Source: Clostridia bacterium (GTDB lineage: Bacteria; Bacillota; Clostridia; Oscillospirales; CAG-272). From it: DNA of 49,531 bases. Below are positions 17,765 to 26,567 of the stretch, piece after piece. The DNA lies in NCBI GenBank assembly GCA_017482355.1, contig JAFUNJ010000005.1:1-49531 (forward strand), written 5' to 3'. A model generated the notes under the pieces. It saw only the letters and a list, made by a program, of their open reading frames with translations, was not told the origin of the DNA and did no database searches. A program made the position numbers and the translations under genes. Every line of letters begins with the position of its first letter. Within the stretch, counting starts at the first letter, position 1.

Positions 17765-18328
17765 ATGAAACATTACAAAGGAAAATTATCGACCAAAAAG
17801 CTCGTCGTGCTTGCGCTATTTACTGCGCTCGCGTACATAGTCAGCTTTTTGTCGTTTCCAATATTCCCTGCGGCGGGCTTCTTAAAGCTTGACTTCGGAA
17901 ACGTGTTTATAATGCTCGCAGGATTTCTTTTCGGTCCGCCTGAAGCAATTGCGGTTACACTCGCTAAGGAATTGCTCGCGCTGATTGGAACAGAAACCGG
18001 TGGCGTCGGTGAGATCGCAAATTTTCTCATGACCAGCTCGTTTGTAATACTTCCGTCGATTCTTTACAGATTCCGCAAGGGCATAAATACTGTTGTTCTA
18101 TCGCTTTGCGGCGCTTGCGTTATAGGTACTGTGACCGCGGCGATCGTAAACAGGTTTATCACCTTTCCGCTTTATGAAGAATTCATCGGACCGGCCGATG
18201 CAGCATTCAATTTCTATTTCTGGTACGTCATCGGATTCAATATTCTGAAAACCGTCTCGATAAGCATTTTGACGGTGCTTCTCTATAAGCGGCTGTCAAG
18301 GTTTTTGACCGAGTTCGGCGCAAAATGA
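17765..18328 (+). CDS. ribU: Riboflavin ECF transporter S component
   Basis: RibU is the substrate-binding membrane subunit of an energy-coupling-factor transporter that imports riboflavin. It needs the shared EcfA/EcfA'/EcfT module, which is not in this window. The 187-residue protein has about five or six hydrophobic helices and RibU-like segments near FPAAGFLKLDFGNVF and GPPEAIAVTLAKELL. The ATG at 17765 has AAGGAG 5 nt upstream. A longer in-frame extension to 17708 would start inside the terminator stem and is rejected. The FMN riboswitch upstream is strong independent support for the substrate. A terminator follows directly. Confidence 0.93.
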   Translation: MKHYKGKLSTKKLVVLALFTALAYIVSFLSFPIFPAAGFLKLDFGNVFIMLAGFLFGPPEAIAVTLAKELLALIGTETGGVGEIANFLMTSSFVILPSILYRFRKGINTVVLSLCGACVIGTVTAAIVNRFITFPLYEEFIGPADAAFNFYFWYVIGFNILKTVSISILTVLLYKRLSRFLTEFGAK

Positions 18329-18334
18329 TAAAAT

Positions 18335-18361
18335 AAAATCCTGCCTTTCGGCAGGATTTTT
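18335..18361 (+). terminator. Terminator after ribU
   Basis: AAAATCCTGCC / GGCAGGATTTT with a TTTC loop and a T-rich tail. It also lies just beyond the stop of the convergent GH13 gene (18383) and may serve both strands. Confidence 0.9.
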
Positions 18362-18382
18362 AATTTTCCCTTGATCGGGATT

Positions 18383-20089
18383 TTAATTTATTTGATAGCT
18401 CAGCTCGTGCGGATCGAATGTAAGAGAAATGCTTTCGCCGCCATACGAGCGCGCGACGGTGACAATGTCGCCATTGAGTATGATCGATAGATCGCCTTGC
18501 CTGAGCGCGGGGGTTGTATTGCGGAGCGAGGCGAGGTATTTATAGTGCGCCGTCAGCTCGTCAGCGTTTTCTGTCGGGCAGAAATAGCCGCGATTGAATG
18601 GATCGCTTCCACCTGTCATTCCGACCTCGTCGCCGTAGTATATGCTCGGCATACCCGGCAGAAAGAACTGTATTGCCGACGCGAGCCTGAGTGCCTTTAC
18701 GGTATCGTCGATTTCACGACCGAGCTCGGTGAGTATTCGAGTGGTATCGTGGCTTGATAGGAACGTCATCGAGCAGTTGAGCGCGTCGAACGGGTAGTTT
18801 TCGTACAGATGCTCGATAATTGATCTGAATTCGATCGGGCAGATGCGTCCGCAGAGGAGATTGATGATTGCGTCTCTGAACGGATAGTTCATAACTCCGT
18901 CGAGCTCGCCGCCGCTGAAATACTTACGTCTTACGTCGTAGGAAATCTTATTCGACGCGTCCTCCCAGACCTCGCCGATGACGATTGCATTCGGATCAAT
19001 CTCCTTTACGCGCTTACGCAGAAGCGCGATAAAGCCGTCGGGCAGCTCGTCTGCCACGTCAAGACGGAAGCCGCTTGCGCCAAGCTTGAGCCAATGCGCA
19101 ACCACGCTGTCCTTGTCTCTGATTATCAGGTCAAGGAAGCCGTCACACATTTCGTTCACGCAAGGAAGCGTGTCGATATCCCACCAGGACGTATATTTAG
19201 TCGGATATTTTTTGAAGTCGAACCACGAACGGCATGGCGAATCAGGGTCACTTACTGCGCCGCCGCCAAACACGCCCTCGCGGTCGAAATACTTACTGTT
19301 ACTTCCGACGTGCGAAAAAACGCCGTCGAGAATTATCTTGATTCCCTGCTCCTTTGCAGAACGGCAGAGCGAGACGAAATCGTCCTCCGTACCGAGCATG
19401 GGGTCGATACGCATATAGTCCGCGGTATCGTAGCGGTGATTCGAGAATGCCATAAATATCGGGTTCAGATAGATGACGCCGACGCCGAGCGAGCTTAGAT
19501 ACGGAAGCTTTTCCTCGATTCCGCGCAGGTTTCCGCCGTAAAAATCGGTATTCCAAAAGCCGTGCTCGTCGGGTCCCTTCATAGGCGGCTCGGTAATATC
19601 CTTATGCACCGTAAAGGGTTTAAGTTTGTCGGTCAGATCACATTCCCCTGATTTATTAAAGCGGTCGGGAAATATCTGATACATGACCTTACCGCCGAAG
19701 CCATCGGGGACCTTATAATCCCTCGGCAAGACGGTGAGCTGCCATTTTTCGCCGTCCTCGATATTCGTATCGTGGTCACCGTAGCGGAAAAGTCGGAACG
19801 ATCCGCACTCCTTACGTACCACGAAATAATAGAAATACAGCCCCTCTTCGTTCAGCGAAAAATCGCCCGAAAAGCGTCTGTATTCGCCCTCGTCGCAGAT
19901 AGAACCAAGGGGGACGGTCAGAGTTTGACCGCCCTCCTTCTCACAAATGATCTTTACCTCTATCGCTCCCGTGCTTATCGGCACCGAGATCGAAACGTGG
20001 CAATTTTCATCTGCCATTATGCACCCGAAGGGTGATTTGTGCTCTTTTTTTGCGCTGTCGTACAAAATGCGCAGGGGGTAATTACTCAT
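18383..20089 (-). CDS. GH13 alpha-amylase family enzyme (neopullulanase-like)
   Basis: A 568-residue glycoside hydrolase of family 13, likely cleaving alpha-1,4 and possibly alpha-1,6 bonds in maltodextrins. After an N-terminal beta-sandwich domain (about 1-125), the barrel opens with VMYQIFPDRF. Catalytic residues are visible as the Asp nucleophile in GFRLDVADE (about 343), the Glu acid/base in IGEVWED (about 371) and the Asp in LSSHDTTR (about 445). No signal peptide is present, so it acts in the cytoplasm, probably on limit dextrins left by glycogen phosphorylase. It overlaps glgP by 4 nt (ATGA) and is the last gene of the glycogen operon. The exact specificity (neopullulanase, cyclomaltodextrinase or maltogenic amylase) cannot be settled by eye. 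Confidence 0.92.
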   Translation of the reverse strand: MSNYPLRILYDSAKKEHKSPFGCIMADENCHVSISVPISTGAIEVKIICEKEGGQTLTVPLGSICDEGEYRRFSGDFSLNEEGLYFYYFVVRKECGSFRLFRYGDHDTNIEDGEKWQLTVLPRDYKVPDGFGGKVMYQIFPDRFNKSGECDLTDKLKPFTVHKDITEPPMKGPDEHGFWNTDFYGGNLRGIEEKLPYLSSLGVGVIYLNPIFMAFSNHRYDTADYMRIDPMLGTEDDFVSLCRSAKEQGIKIILDGVFSHVGSNSKYFDREGVFGGGAVSDPDSPCRSWFDFKKYPTKYTSWWDIDTLPCVNEMCDGFLDLIIRDKDSVVAHWLKLGASGFRLDVADELPDGFIALLRKRVKEIDPNAIVIGEVWEDASNKISYDVRRKYFSGGELDGVMNYPFRDAIINLLCGRICPIEFRSIIEHLYENYPFDALNCSMTFLSSHDTTRILTELGREIDDTVKALRLASAIQFFLPGMPSIYYGDEVGMTGGSDPFNRGYFCPTENADELTAHYKYLASLRNTTPALRQGDLSIILNGDIVTVARSYGGESISLTFDPHELSYQIN

Positions 20090-22488
20090 TTAAGATACCA
20101 GATATTATCCGCGTACTCCTTGACTGCTCTGTCGGCAGAGAAGATTCCTGCCTTTGCGATATTGACAAGCGATTTCTTCGCGAACTCGCGGCGGTCGCCG
20201 TAAGCGACGGAGATGTCGTTCTGCGCTCTTACGTAGTCGCCGAAGTCTGCAAACGACATATACGCGTCGGCAGGACCGTAGTTACCGCGGAGAAGCGCGT
20301 AAACGATGTCGTCGAAGCGTTCGCCGTTGATTCCGTTCATGAGGAGATCAAGCACTGCCTTAAGATCGGGGTTGCTCGACACGTAATCCATGGGATTGTA
20401 TCCGCGTCTCCAAAGCTCCTCAACCTCGTGTGCCTTGAGGCCGAAGAGGAACATATTCTGTTCACCCACCTGCTCATAGATCTCAACGTTTGCGCCGTCG
20501 AGAGTACCGAGGGTAACTGCGCCGTTGATCATAAGCTTCATGTTACCCGTGCCCGAAGCTTCCTTACCTGCAATAGAGATCTGCTCGGAAATATCGGCTG
20601 CGGGAATGATTATCTCGGCAAGGGACACTCTGTAATCCTCAATAAATACTACACGGAGACGGTCACGCGAAACAGGATCGTTCTTAAGCATTTCCGAAAC
20701 AGCGCAAATGAGGCGTATGATCTGCTTCGCCATAAGGTAGCCGGCAGACGCCTTTGCCGCAAACACGAAGGTGCGCGGACGGAATTCCATATTCGGATTA
20801 TTCTTGAGAGTAATATACATATGAAGTATCTGCAGGACGTTAAGAAGCTGTCTCTTATACTCGTGCAGACGCTTTATCTGAATGTCGAATATCGAGGTCG
20901 GGTCGACGTTCACGCCGTTTGCCTCCGCGATATAGGAGGAGAGGCGCTTTTTGTTGTCAAGCTTGATAGCATTGAGGCGATCGAGAACGCTCTCGTCATC
21001 ATAATACTTAAGAAGCTTCTCAAGGTGAACGCTATCGTGCTTGAAGTCGTCACCGATAAGCTCACTTAGGAGCGAAGTAAGACCCGGGTTTGACTGGCAG
21101 AGCCAACGGCGGTATGCGATACCGTTCGTTACGTTCGTGAATCGGCTCTCATCCATTACGCAGTAATCGCGGAAGAGCGATTCCTTAAGGATCGAGGAAT
21201 GGAGCTTCGAAACGCCGTTTATCTTATGGCAAGCGGCAAGGCAAAGGTTCGCCATACGAACTTCACCGCCTGCAATAACTGCCATATAGTCAAGCTTTGC
21301 GCGGTCGTCTCCGTAGAAGGCGCGGAGGTTTATGAGCAAGCGGCGGTTGATCTCCTGCGTTATCTGATAGATACGCGGCATCTGCTCGGAATAGAGCTGC
21401 TCGCTCCATCTTTCGAGCGCCTCGCTCATAACGGTGTGGTTAGTGTAGGAAAGGGTGCGGCAGGTGATGTCCCACGCCTTATCCCAGTCAAGCTCGTGCT
21501 CGTCGACGAGCAGTCTCATAAGCTCCGGAACACAGAGCGCCGGATGAGTATCGTTAATATGAACTGCGACCTTTTCGGGAAGCTGCTCAAGTGTATGACC
21601 GCGGCGAAGATGGTCGCGGAGTATCGTCTGAAGGGACGCGGACACGAAGAAGTACTGCTGGCGCAGACGGAGACGTTTACCCTGAATGTGGTTATCGGCA
21701 GGATAGAGAACCTTGGAAATGACCTCTGCCATAGTTTCCTGCTCAAGCGCCTTAGCGTATTCTCCTCTTGAAAAAGCGGACATATCGAAGCTGTTAGGCG
21801 ACTTTGCTTCCCAAAGGGTAAGCTTGTTTACTGCCTTGCTGTCGTATCCCGAGATATACATATCGTAAGGAATTGCCATTACGACCTGGTAATCGCGGTG
21901 GTCAACGCGGTACTTGCCGTCCGCATCTATGCGTCCGACCGCCTCGCCTCCGAAGCGCACCTGTACTGCGTCATCGGTACGGGGATTGAGCCAGACACCG
22001 CCGTTACCGAGCCAGTCGTCGGGGAACTCCATCTGCCAGCCGCCGACTATCTTCTGACGGAAGATACCGAATTCGTACTTGATAGAGAATCCTGTGCAGG
22101 AAATATCGAGAGAGGATGCCGCGTCCATATAGCAGGATGCAAGGCGTCCGAGACCTCCGTTACCGAGACCTGCGTCGGGCTCGATATCGTAAAGAGTCTG
22201 AATGTCCTTACCTGCGTCGGCGAGGATCTTCTTCATCTGGTCTTCAATGCCGAGGTTAAAAAGGTTATTGCGAAGCGAGGTTCCGACGAGGAACTCCATC
22301 GACATATAATAGACCTTCTTATCTTCCTTGATTCCCTTGCGGAATTCGTGGTTCTTCTCGACGAGAAGCTTACGAACAGCGATACATACCGAACGGTATG
22401 CCTCAATGTTCGATGCGTCAGAGAGCGACGTGCCGAAATTCTGCAGGCAAGTCTCTTCTGTCCGTTTTCTTAAAAGTTCTGTGTTCAT
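20086..22488 (-). CDS. glgP: Glycogen/starch phosphorylase
   Basis: It releases glucose 1-phosphate from the non-reducing ends of glycogen, using phosphate and pyridoxal phosphate. The 800-residue length is normal. Diagnostic parts are DAGLGNGGLGRLASCYMDA near residue 105, NDTHPALCVPELMR, and the PLP-lysine region EASGTGNMKLMING at about residue 645. It is fifth in the glycogen operon, downstream of glgA across a 163-nt spacer with palindromic repeats, and overlaps the amylase gene by 4 nt. Confidence 0.97.
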   Translation of the reverse strand: MNTELLRKRTEETCLQNFGTSLSDASNIEAYRSVCIAVRKLLVEKNHEFRKGIKEDKKVYYMSMEFLVGTSLRNNLFNLGIEDQMKKILADAGKDIQTLYDIEPDAGLGNGGLGRLASCYMDAASSLDISCTGFSIKYEFGIFRQKIVGGWQMEFPDDWLGNGGVWLNPRTDDAVQVRFGGEAVGRIDADGKYRVDHRDYQVVMAIPYDMYISGYDSKAVNKLTLWEAKSPNSFDMSAFSRGEYAKALEQETMAEVISKVLYPADNHIQGKRLRLRQQYFFVSASLQTILRDHLRRGHTLEQLPEKVAVHINDTHPALCVPELMRLLVDEHELDWDKAWDITCRTLSYTNHTVMSEALERWSEQLYSEQMPRIYQITQEINRRLLINLRAFYGDDRAKLDYMAVIAGGEVRMANLCLAACHKINGVSKLHSSILKESLFRDYCVMDESRFTNVTNGIAYRRWLCQSNPGLTSLLSELIGDDFKHDSVHLEKLLKYYDDESVLDRLNAIKLDNKKRLSSYIAEANGVNVDPTSIFDIQIKRLHEYKRQLLNVLQILHMYITLKNNPNMEFRPRTFVFAAKASAGYLMAKQIIRLICAVSEMLKNDPVSRDRLRVVFIEDYRVSLAEIIIPAADISEQISIAGKEASGTGNMKLMINGAVTLGTLDGANVEIYEQVGEQNMFLFGLKAHEVEELWRRGYNPMDYVSSNPDLKAVLDLLMNGINGERFDDIVYALLRGNYGPADAYMSFADFGDYVRAQNDISVAYGDRREFAKKSLVNIAKAGIFSADRAVKEYADNIWYLK

Positions 22489-22551
22489 TGGTTTAATTGG
22501 TTTCCTTTGCTGAAAATATTGCTGAATTGGGTTGTGAGAGTTCTATACAAT

Positions 22552-22662
22552 ACCTTCTCCAGTGGGAGAAGGTGTCGGCGAAGCCGACGGATAAGGTGTC
22601 GAATTTAGGAACTTACTCCTCATCCACCGCTATCGCGGTCCCCCTTCTCCCTCAGGAGAAGG
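22552..22662. repeat. Composite palindromic repeat between glgA and glgP
   Basis: The core ACCTTCTCC-N4-GGAGAAGGT occurs at 22552-22573, followed by the hairpin GTCGGC-gaa-GCCGAC (22574-22588). A second core, CCTTCTCC-N4-GGAGAAGG, ends the unit at 22643-22662, giving a unit of about 110 bp bounded at both ends by the same palindrome. The stop codon of glgA (TGA, 22652-22654) lies in the loop of the second core. Single cores recur at 26493-26514 and 42509-42530. Confidence 0.8.
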
Positions 22663-24094
22663 TCTTGTTCCTATATACTTTAAGATACTTCTTGACCGAA
22701 ACGCCCCAAGAAAAATCGGTCTTCATATTCTTGCGGACAAGTCGGTCAAAGCCCTTTTTGTCGTTGCGGTAGAAGTCAACGCATCTTTCGACTGCGCGGA
22801 GCATTTCGTGCGCGTTATAGTCGACAAACGTGAATCCGCGTCCGCTTCCGTCGGTCGGGTCGTATGCGGGAACGGTGTCACGCAGACCTCCCGTTTCTCT
22901 TACTATCGGTATAGTTCCGTAACGCATTGCGACCATCTGCGAAAGTCCGCACGGCTCGCTCTGCGAGGGCATCAGGAATATATCGGCACCTGCATAGATC
23001 GCGTTTGCGAGCTTCGGGTCGAAGCGTATCTCCGCCGCCATTCTGCCCGGATACTTCTCTGCCGTCATTCTCATTATATTCTCGTAAGCATATTCGCCCG
23101 TACCGAGAATTACGACCTGGACTCCGAGCGCCATTATCTCGTTTATCACGCAGGCGACGAGATCCATTCCCTTATGGCTGACGAGTCGCGTTATCATTGC
23201 GATTATCGGCGCGTTTTTATCGGGGGTAAGCCCAAGCGTTTCCTGAAGGAAAAGCTTATCCTTCTGCTTGTCCTTGACCTTTTCGACGGTTGCGCCGTAA
23301 TTAGCATAGAGCGATTTATCGGTCGACGGGTCAAACACCGTCATATCAATTCCGTTTACGATGCCGAAGAGCTTATCCTTGTTTTCCCAGAGGATCGGGG
23401 AAAGCCCGTGAGAATAATACTCGGTCAGTATCTCTCCCGCATAGGTCTCGGAAACGGTCGTTACTGCATCAGAGAATACTATCGCGCCCTTCATAAGGTT
23501 TATGCAGTCGCCGTAGGTAAGCTGTGCGGCTGTATCACTGTCAACTCCGACAACGTCCGACGCAAAGCTCGGCGGCATTTTTCCCTGATACTCGATATTA
23601 TGTATCGTAAATACTGTTCTGACCTTACTAAACTTCGGGTAGAACTTACGAAGGAACATAGGAGTGAGCGCCGTCTGCCAGTCGTTACAGTGGATAACGT
23701 CGGGGGTGAAACCGATCGAGATCATCGTCTCTATCACAGCGCGCGAGAAGTATGCAAAGCGCTCTCCATCGTCACCGTGACCGTATATGGGAGCATCGCC
23801 GCGGCGGAAGTAATACTCGTTATCGACGAATATATATTCAGGATTCTTTCCCTCTCCCTCGCGGAAGATCCCCGTATACTGGTTTCTCCACGAAAGCGGC
23901 GTCCAGGTCTGACCGTAATAGCTCAGACCCGACATGAGCTTTTCATTTTCCTTTATTTTTCCGTAAAGCGGAAGAACGACCTTTACCTCGTGTCCGAGAG
24001 CCGCGAGCGCCGACGGCAAGGCCTGACCTACGTCGCCGAGGCCTCCCGTTTTAATGTACGGCGCCGCCTCGGAGGCGGTAAAAAGTATTTTCAT
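22652..24094 (-). CDS. glgA: Glycogen synthase (ADP-glucose dependent)
   Basis: It transfers glucose from ADP-glucose onto growing alpha-1,4-glucan chains (GT5 family). The 480-residue protein opens MKILFTASEAAPYIKTGGLG, with the ADP-glucose-binding KTGGLGD at 15-21, and has the C-terminal MPSQSEPCGLSQMVAMRYG motif of the GT-B fold. Its start overlaps the end of glgD by 4 nt, so the two are translationally coupled. The last codons (KTFS, stop) fall within a dispersed palindromic repeat, so the extreme C-terminus appears to have been supplied by the repeat. Confidence 0.97.
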   Translation of the reverse strand: MKILFTASEAAPYIKTGGLGDVGQALPSALAALGHEVKVVLPLYGKIKENEKLMSGLSYYGQTWTPLSWRNQYTGIFREGEGKNPEYIFVDNEYYFRRGDAPIYGHGDDGERFAYFSRAVIETMISIGFTPDVIHCNDWQTALTPMFLRKFYPKFSKVRTVFTIHNIEYQGKMPPSFASDVVGVDSDTAAQLTYGDCINLMKGAIVFSDAVTTVSETYAGEILTEYYSHGLSPILWENKDKLFGIVNGIDMTVFDPSTDKSLYANYGATVEKVKDKQKDKLFLQETLGLTPDKNAPIIAMITRLVSHKGMDLVACVINEIMALGVQVVILGTGEYAYENIMRMTAEKYPGRMAAEIRFDPKLANAIYAGADIFLMPSQSEPCGLSQMVAMRYGTIPIVRETGGLRDTVPAYDPTDGSGRGFTFVDYNAHEMLRAVERCVDFYRNDKKGFDRLVRKNMKTDFSWGVSVKKYLKVYRNKTFS

Positions 24095-25203
24095 ATAATT
24101 TCTCCCTTTTGGACTATCATCGGGCTAGATGGAGCGCCGACGATACGGCGAAGACTCGAAACCGTCGCTTCCTTGTCTATTATCGCGTTTTCAACCACTG
24201 CGCCTTCCTTGATGACACAGCTTGCCATGATAACGCAGTTACGGACGACTGCGTTCTTCTCTATAATTACCTTACGGAAAAGCACGCTGTTGTCTACCTT
24301 GCCCTCGATATGACATCCGTCTGCAACCGTACAGTCGGTCACCTCGGAATCCTCACCGTAATAGGTCGGAACCTCGTCTCTTACCGTCGTATAAATAGGT
24401 CTTGACGGACGGAAGATCGCGCGTCTGACCTCCTCGTCCTTCATCGAAAGAGAGTTATTGAAGTATTCGAGGATATTGCGGTTCTTCATAATGAGACCGT
24501 CGTGACAGTATACGCCGACCTTAAGTTCACCCTTGTTGAACTCCTGCTGGAGGAAGTCACGCTCCAAATGATAGAATCCGCGCGATGCGAGCGCCGAGAC
24601 CTTCTCGATAAGAAGCTCACGGGAGATGATATACATACCTATAGAGGTATACTGTCCCTTACGCGCCGCATAATTCAGGTACATTGCGCTTACCTCGTCG
24701 CCGTCCTTATCAAAGACGAGCTCGGAGATATTATTCTCGTTCTCAAGTGCCTCGGATACAACGAAGGTTATATCCTTTCCGCTCTTTTCATGCTGTCTTA
24801 TTATCTTCTTGATGTCGATATTGCATATTGTATCGGTGTCGGAAAGAACGACGTACTCGTCCTCGTGCTTTGAGAGGAACGGAAGCGCCGCACGAAGCTC
24901 CTCTATCTTTCCGCGGTAGCCGCCCGAGCTGCTCGACGCGAAGGGAGGAAGGATCGTAAGCCCGCCTCTCTTGCGGTTAAGATCCCAGTCCTGACAGGAG
25001 CCGAGATGGTCGATAAGCGACTGATAGTTATACTTTGTAATAACTCCGATTCTTTCGATACCGGAGTTTACCATGTTCGAAAGAACGAAGTCTATCTGGC
25101 GGTATCTTCCGCCGAACGGGAGCGATGCAACCGTACGGTTTCTCGTCAGATAATCAAGACCGTCATTATACATTCCGGAGAAAATAATTCCTGCTGCTTT
25201 CAT
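24091..25203 (-). CDS. glgD: Glucose-1-phosphate adenylyltransferase, GlgD subunit
   Basis: GlgD is the paralogous partner of GlgC. In Bacillota the two form a hetero-oligomer making ADP-glucose from glucose 1-phosphate and ATP. The 370-residue frame starts MKAAGIIFSGMYNDGL. The first strand reads FSGMYNDGLDYLTRNR instead of the Glg[14 protein letters not shown] nucleotide-binding loop, as expected of a regulatory subunit. A left-handed beta-helix follows at the C-terminus (DCTVADGCHIEGKVDN). The ATG at 25203 has GAGAGGGGGA upstream. A TTG at 25224 in frame lies in the end of glgC and is less likely. Confidence 0.95.
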   Translation of the reverse strand: MKAAGIIFSGMYNDGLDYLTRNRTVASLPFGGRYRQIDFVLSNMVNSGIERIGVITKYNYQSLIDHLGSCQDWDLNRKRGGLTILPPFASSSSGGYRGKIEELRAALPFLSKHEDEYVVLSDTDTICNIDIKKIIRQHEKSGKDITFVVSEALENENNISELVFDKDGDEVSAMYLNYAARKGQYTSIGMYIISRELLIEKVSALASRGFYHLERDFLQQEFNKGELKVGVYCHDGLIMKNRNILEYFNNSLSMKDEEVRRAIFRPSRPIYTTVRDEVPTYYGEDSEVTDCTVADGCHIEGKVDNSVLFRKVIIEKNAVVRNCVIMASCVIKEGAVVENAIIDKEATVSSLRRIVGAPSSPMIVQKGEII

Positions 25204-25220
25204 ACCGTTACATCCCCCTC

Positions 25221-26408
25221 TCAATATACTGCCTTGGCGGCGATAACTTCACCGTCGGGTACTGTTTTATCGCTTCCGACAACGGCAACGCCCCATTCAG
25301 GCGAATCCGTCTTTTCAGAGCCGACGTATGCGCCCTTGCCGACCACGCATCTTTCGCCGACGATTGCATACTCTACCGTTGCGCCGCTCTTGATGACCGA
25401 GTTAGGCATTATTACCGTATCGGTAACGACTGCGCCCTCTTCAATATAGCAGCCCGTCGAAATAACAGAGTTTTCAACTCTGCCCTTGACGACACAGCCC
25501 TCTGCGATATAGGAATTCTTTACGGCCGAGCCCTTAGCGATATTGGACGGCGGCTGTGCGTAGTTACGGCTGTATATCTTGAATTTCTTAGGCGCGTTTA
25601 CGTTCATCGGACGGGACGGGTCGAGCAGATCCATATTTGCCTGCCATAGCGAGTCGAGCGTTCCGACATCGCGCCAATAGCCGTCGAAGGTATATGCGTA
25701 AAGACCTCTGCCGTCGTTTAAGAGCGCGGGAATGACGTTCTTACCGAAGTCGTTGCTTGAATTCGGATCGTTCTCGTCGTCGATAAGGTACTGACGAAGC
25801 GTCTTCCAGGTGAATATGTATACGCCCATAGATGCGAGATTGCTCTTCGGCACCTTCGGCTTCTCCTCAAATTCCGTTATTCGGTCAGTCTCGTCGGTGC
25901 TCATAATGCCCATTCTCGACGCTTCCTCTATCGGAACGGTACGGACTGCAATAGTACATTCCGCGTTCTTCTCCTTATGGAAGGAGAGCATCTTAGAGTA
26001 GTCCATCTTATAGATGTGGTCACCCGAGAGGATGAGAACGTACTCCGGGTTATAGCGGTCTATGAAGTGGATATTCTGATAGATCGCGTTCGCGGTTCCC
26101 TTGTACCACGAATTGTCCTTCGTCTTCATGTACGGCGGAAGAACGTGAACGCCTCCGAAGTTACGGTTTAAGTCCCAGGGCTGACCGTTTCCAATGTAGT
26201 CGTTAAGCTCAAGGGGCTGATACTGCGTAAGGATACCGACGGTGTCGATACCCGAGTTTACACAGTTGGAAAGCGAATAGTCGATAATTCTGTACTTTCC
26301 TCCGAAGGGTACTGCGGGCTTTGCGGTGTTTTCAGTCAAAACGTACAGGCGGCTGCCCTGGCCTCCTGCGAGAAGCATCGCGATGCATTCCTTGCTTCTT
26401 ACCGGCAT
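25221..26408 (-). CDS. glgC: Glucose-1-phosphate adenylyltransferase, catalytic subunit
   Basis: It produces ADP-glucose, the committed precursor of bacterial glycogen. From the ATG at 26408 the protein is 395 residues and begins [20 protein letters not shown], containing the nucleotide-binding GGQGSRL and [26 protein letters not shown] holds the catalytic Asp, and FEEKP and the C-terminal beta-helix follow. GAAGG precedes this start, while a longer frame to 26468 lacks homologous sequence and is not used. It lies 17 nt before glgD and 159 nt after glgB, and the spacer holds a palindromic repeat core (26493-26514). Confidence 0.97.
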   Translation of the reverse strand: MPVRSKECIAMLLAGGQGSRLYVLTENTAKPAVPFGGKYRIIDYSLSNCVNSGIDTVGILTQYQPLELNDYIGNGQPWDLNRNFGGVHVLPPYMKTKDNSWYKGTANAIYQNIHFIDRYNPEYVLILSGDHIYKMDYSKMLSFHKEKNAECTIAVRTVPIEEASRMGIMSTDETDRITEFEEKPKVPKSNLASMGVYIFTWKTLRQYLIDDENDPNSSNDFGKNVIPALLNDGRGLYAYTFDGYWRDVGTLDSLWQANMDLLDPSRPMNVNAPKKFKIYSRNYAQPPSNIAKGSAVKNSYIAEGCVVKGRVENSVISTGCYIEEGAVVTDTVIMPNSVIKSGATVEYAIVGERCVVGKGAYVGSEKTDSPEWGVAVVGSDKTVPDGEVIAAKAVY

Positions 26409-26492
26409 TAAATATACCTTCTTTCTTTTCCTCGCAAAACGAAGATTAGTTGATATTTTTATCCGCACACCGGGCGGAGATAGGTCGTTCTT

Positions 26493-26514
26493 ACCTTCTC
26501 CTGAGGGAGAAGGT
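26493..26514. repeat. Palindromic repeat core between glgB and glgC
   Basis: ACCTTCTCC-tgag-GGAGAAGGT, the same core as at 22552, 22643 and 42509. It could form an RNA hairpin in the operon transcript. Confidence 0.75.
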
Positions 26515-26567
26515 ATTGTTTTAAATCGTTAATACACCGAAATGTCGAAATACCCAAATGTTTCAGA

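Noticed and set aside
17408-17773. Minus-strand frames of 105-121 codons
   Set aside because: They cross the FMN riboswitch and the palindromes, have no homology and only reflect the hairpin sequence.
22808-24313. 501-codon plus-strand frame
   Set aside because: Antisense to glgA, with no domain. The glycogen genes on the other strand are unambiguous.
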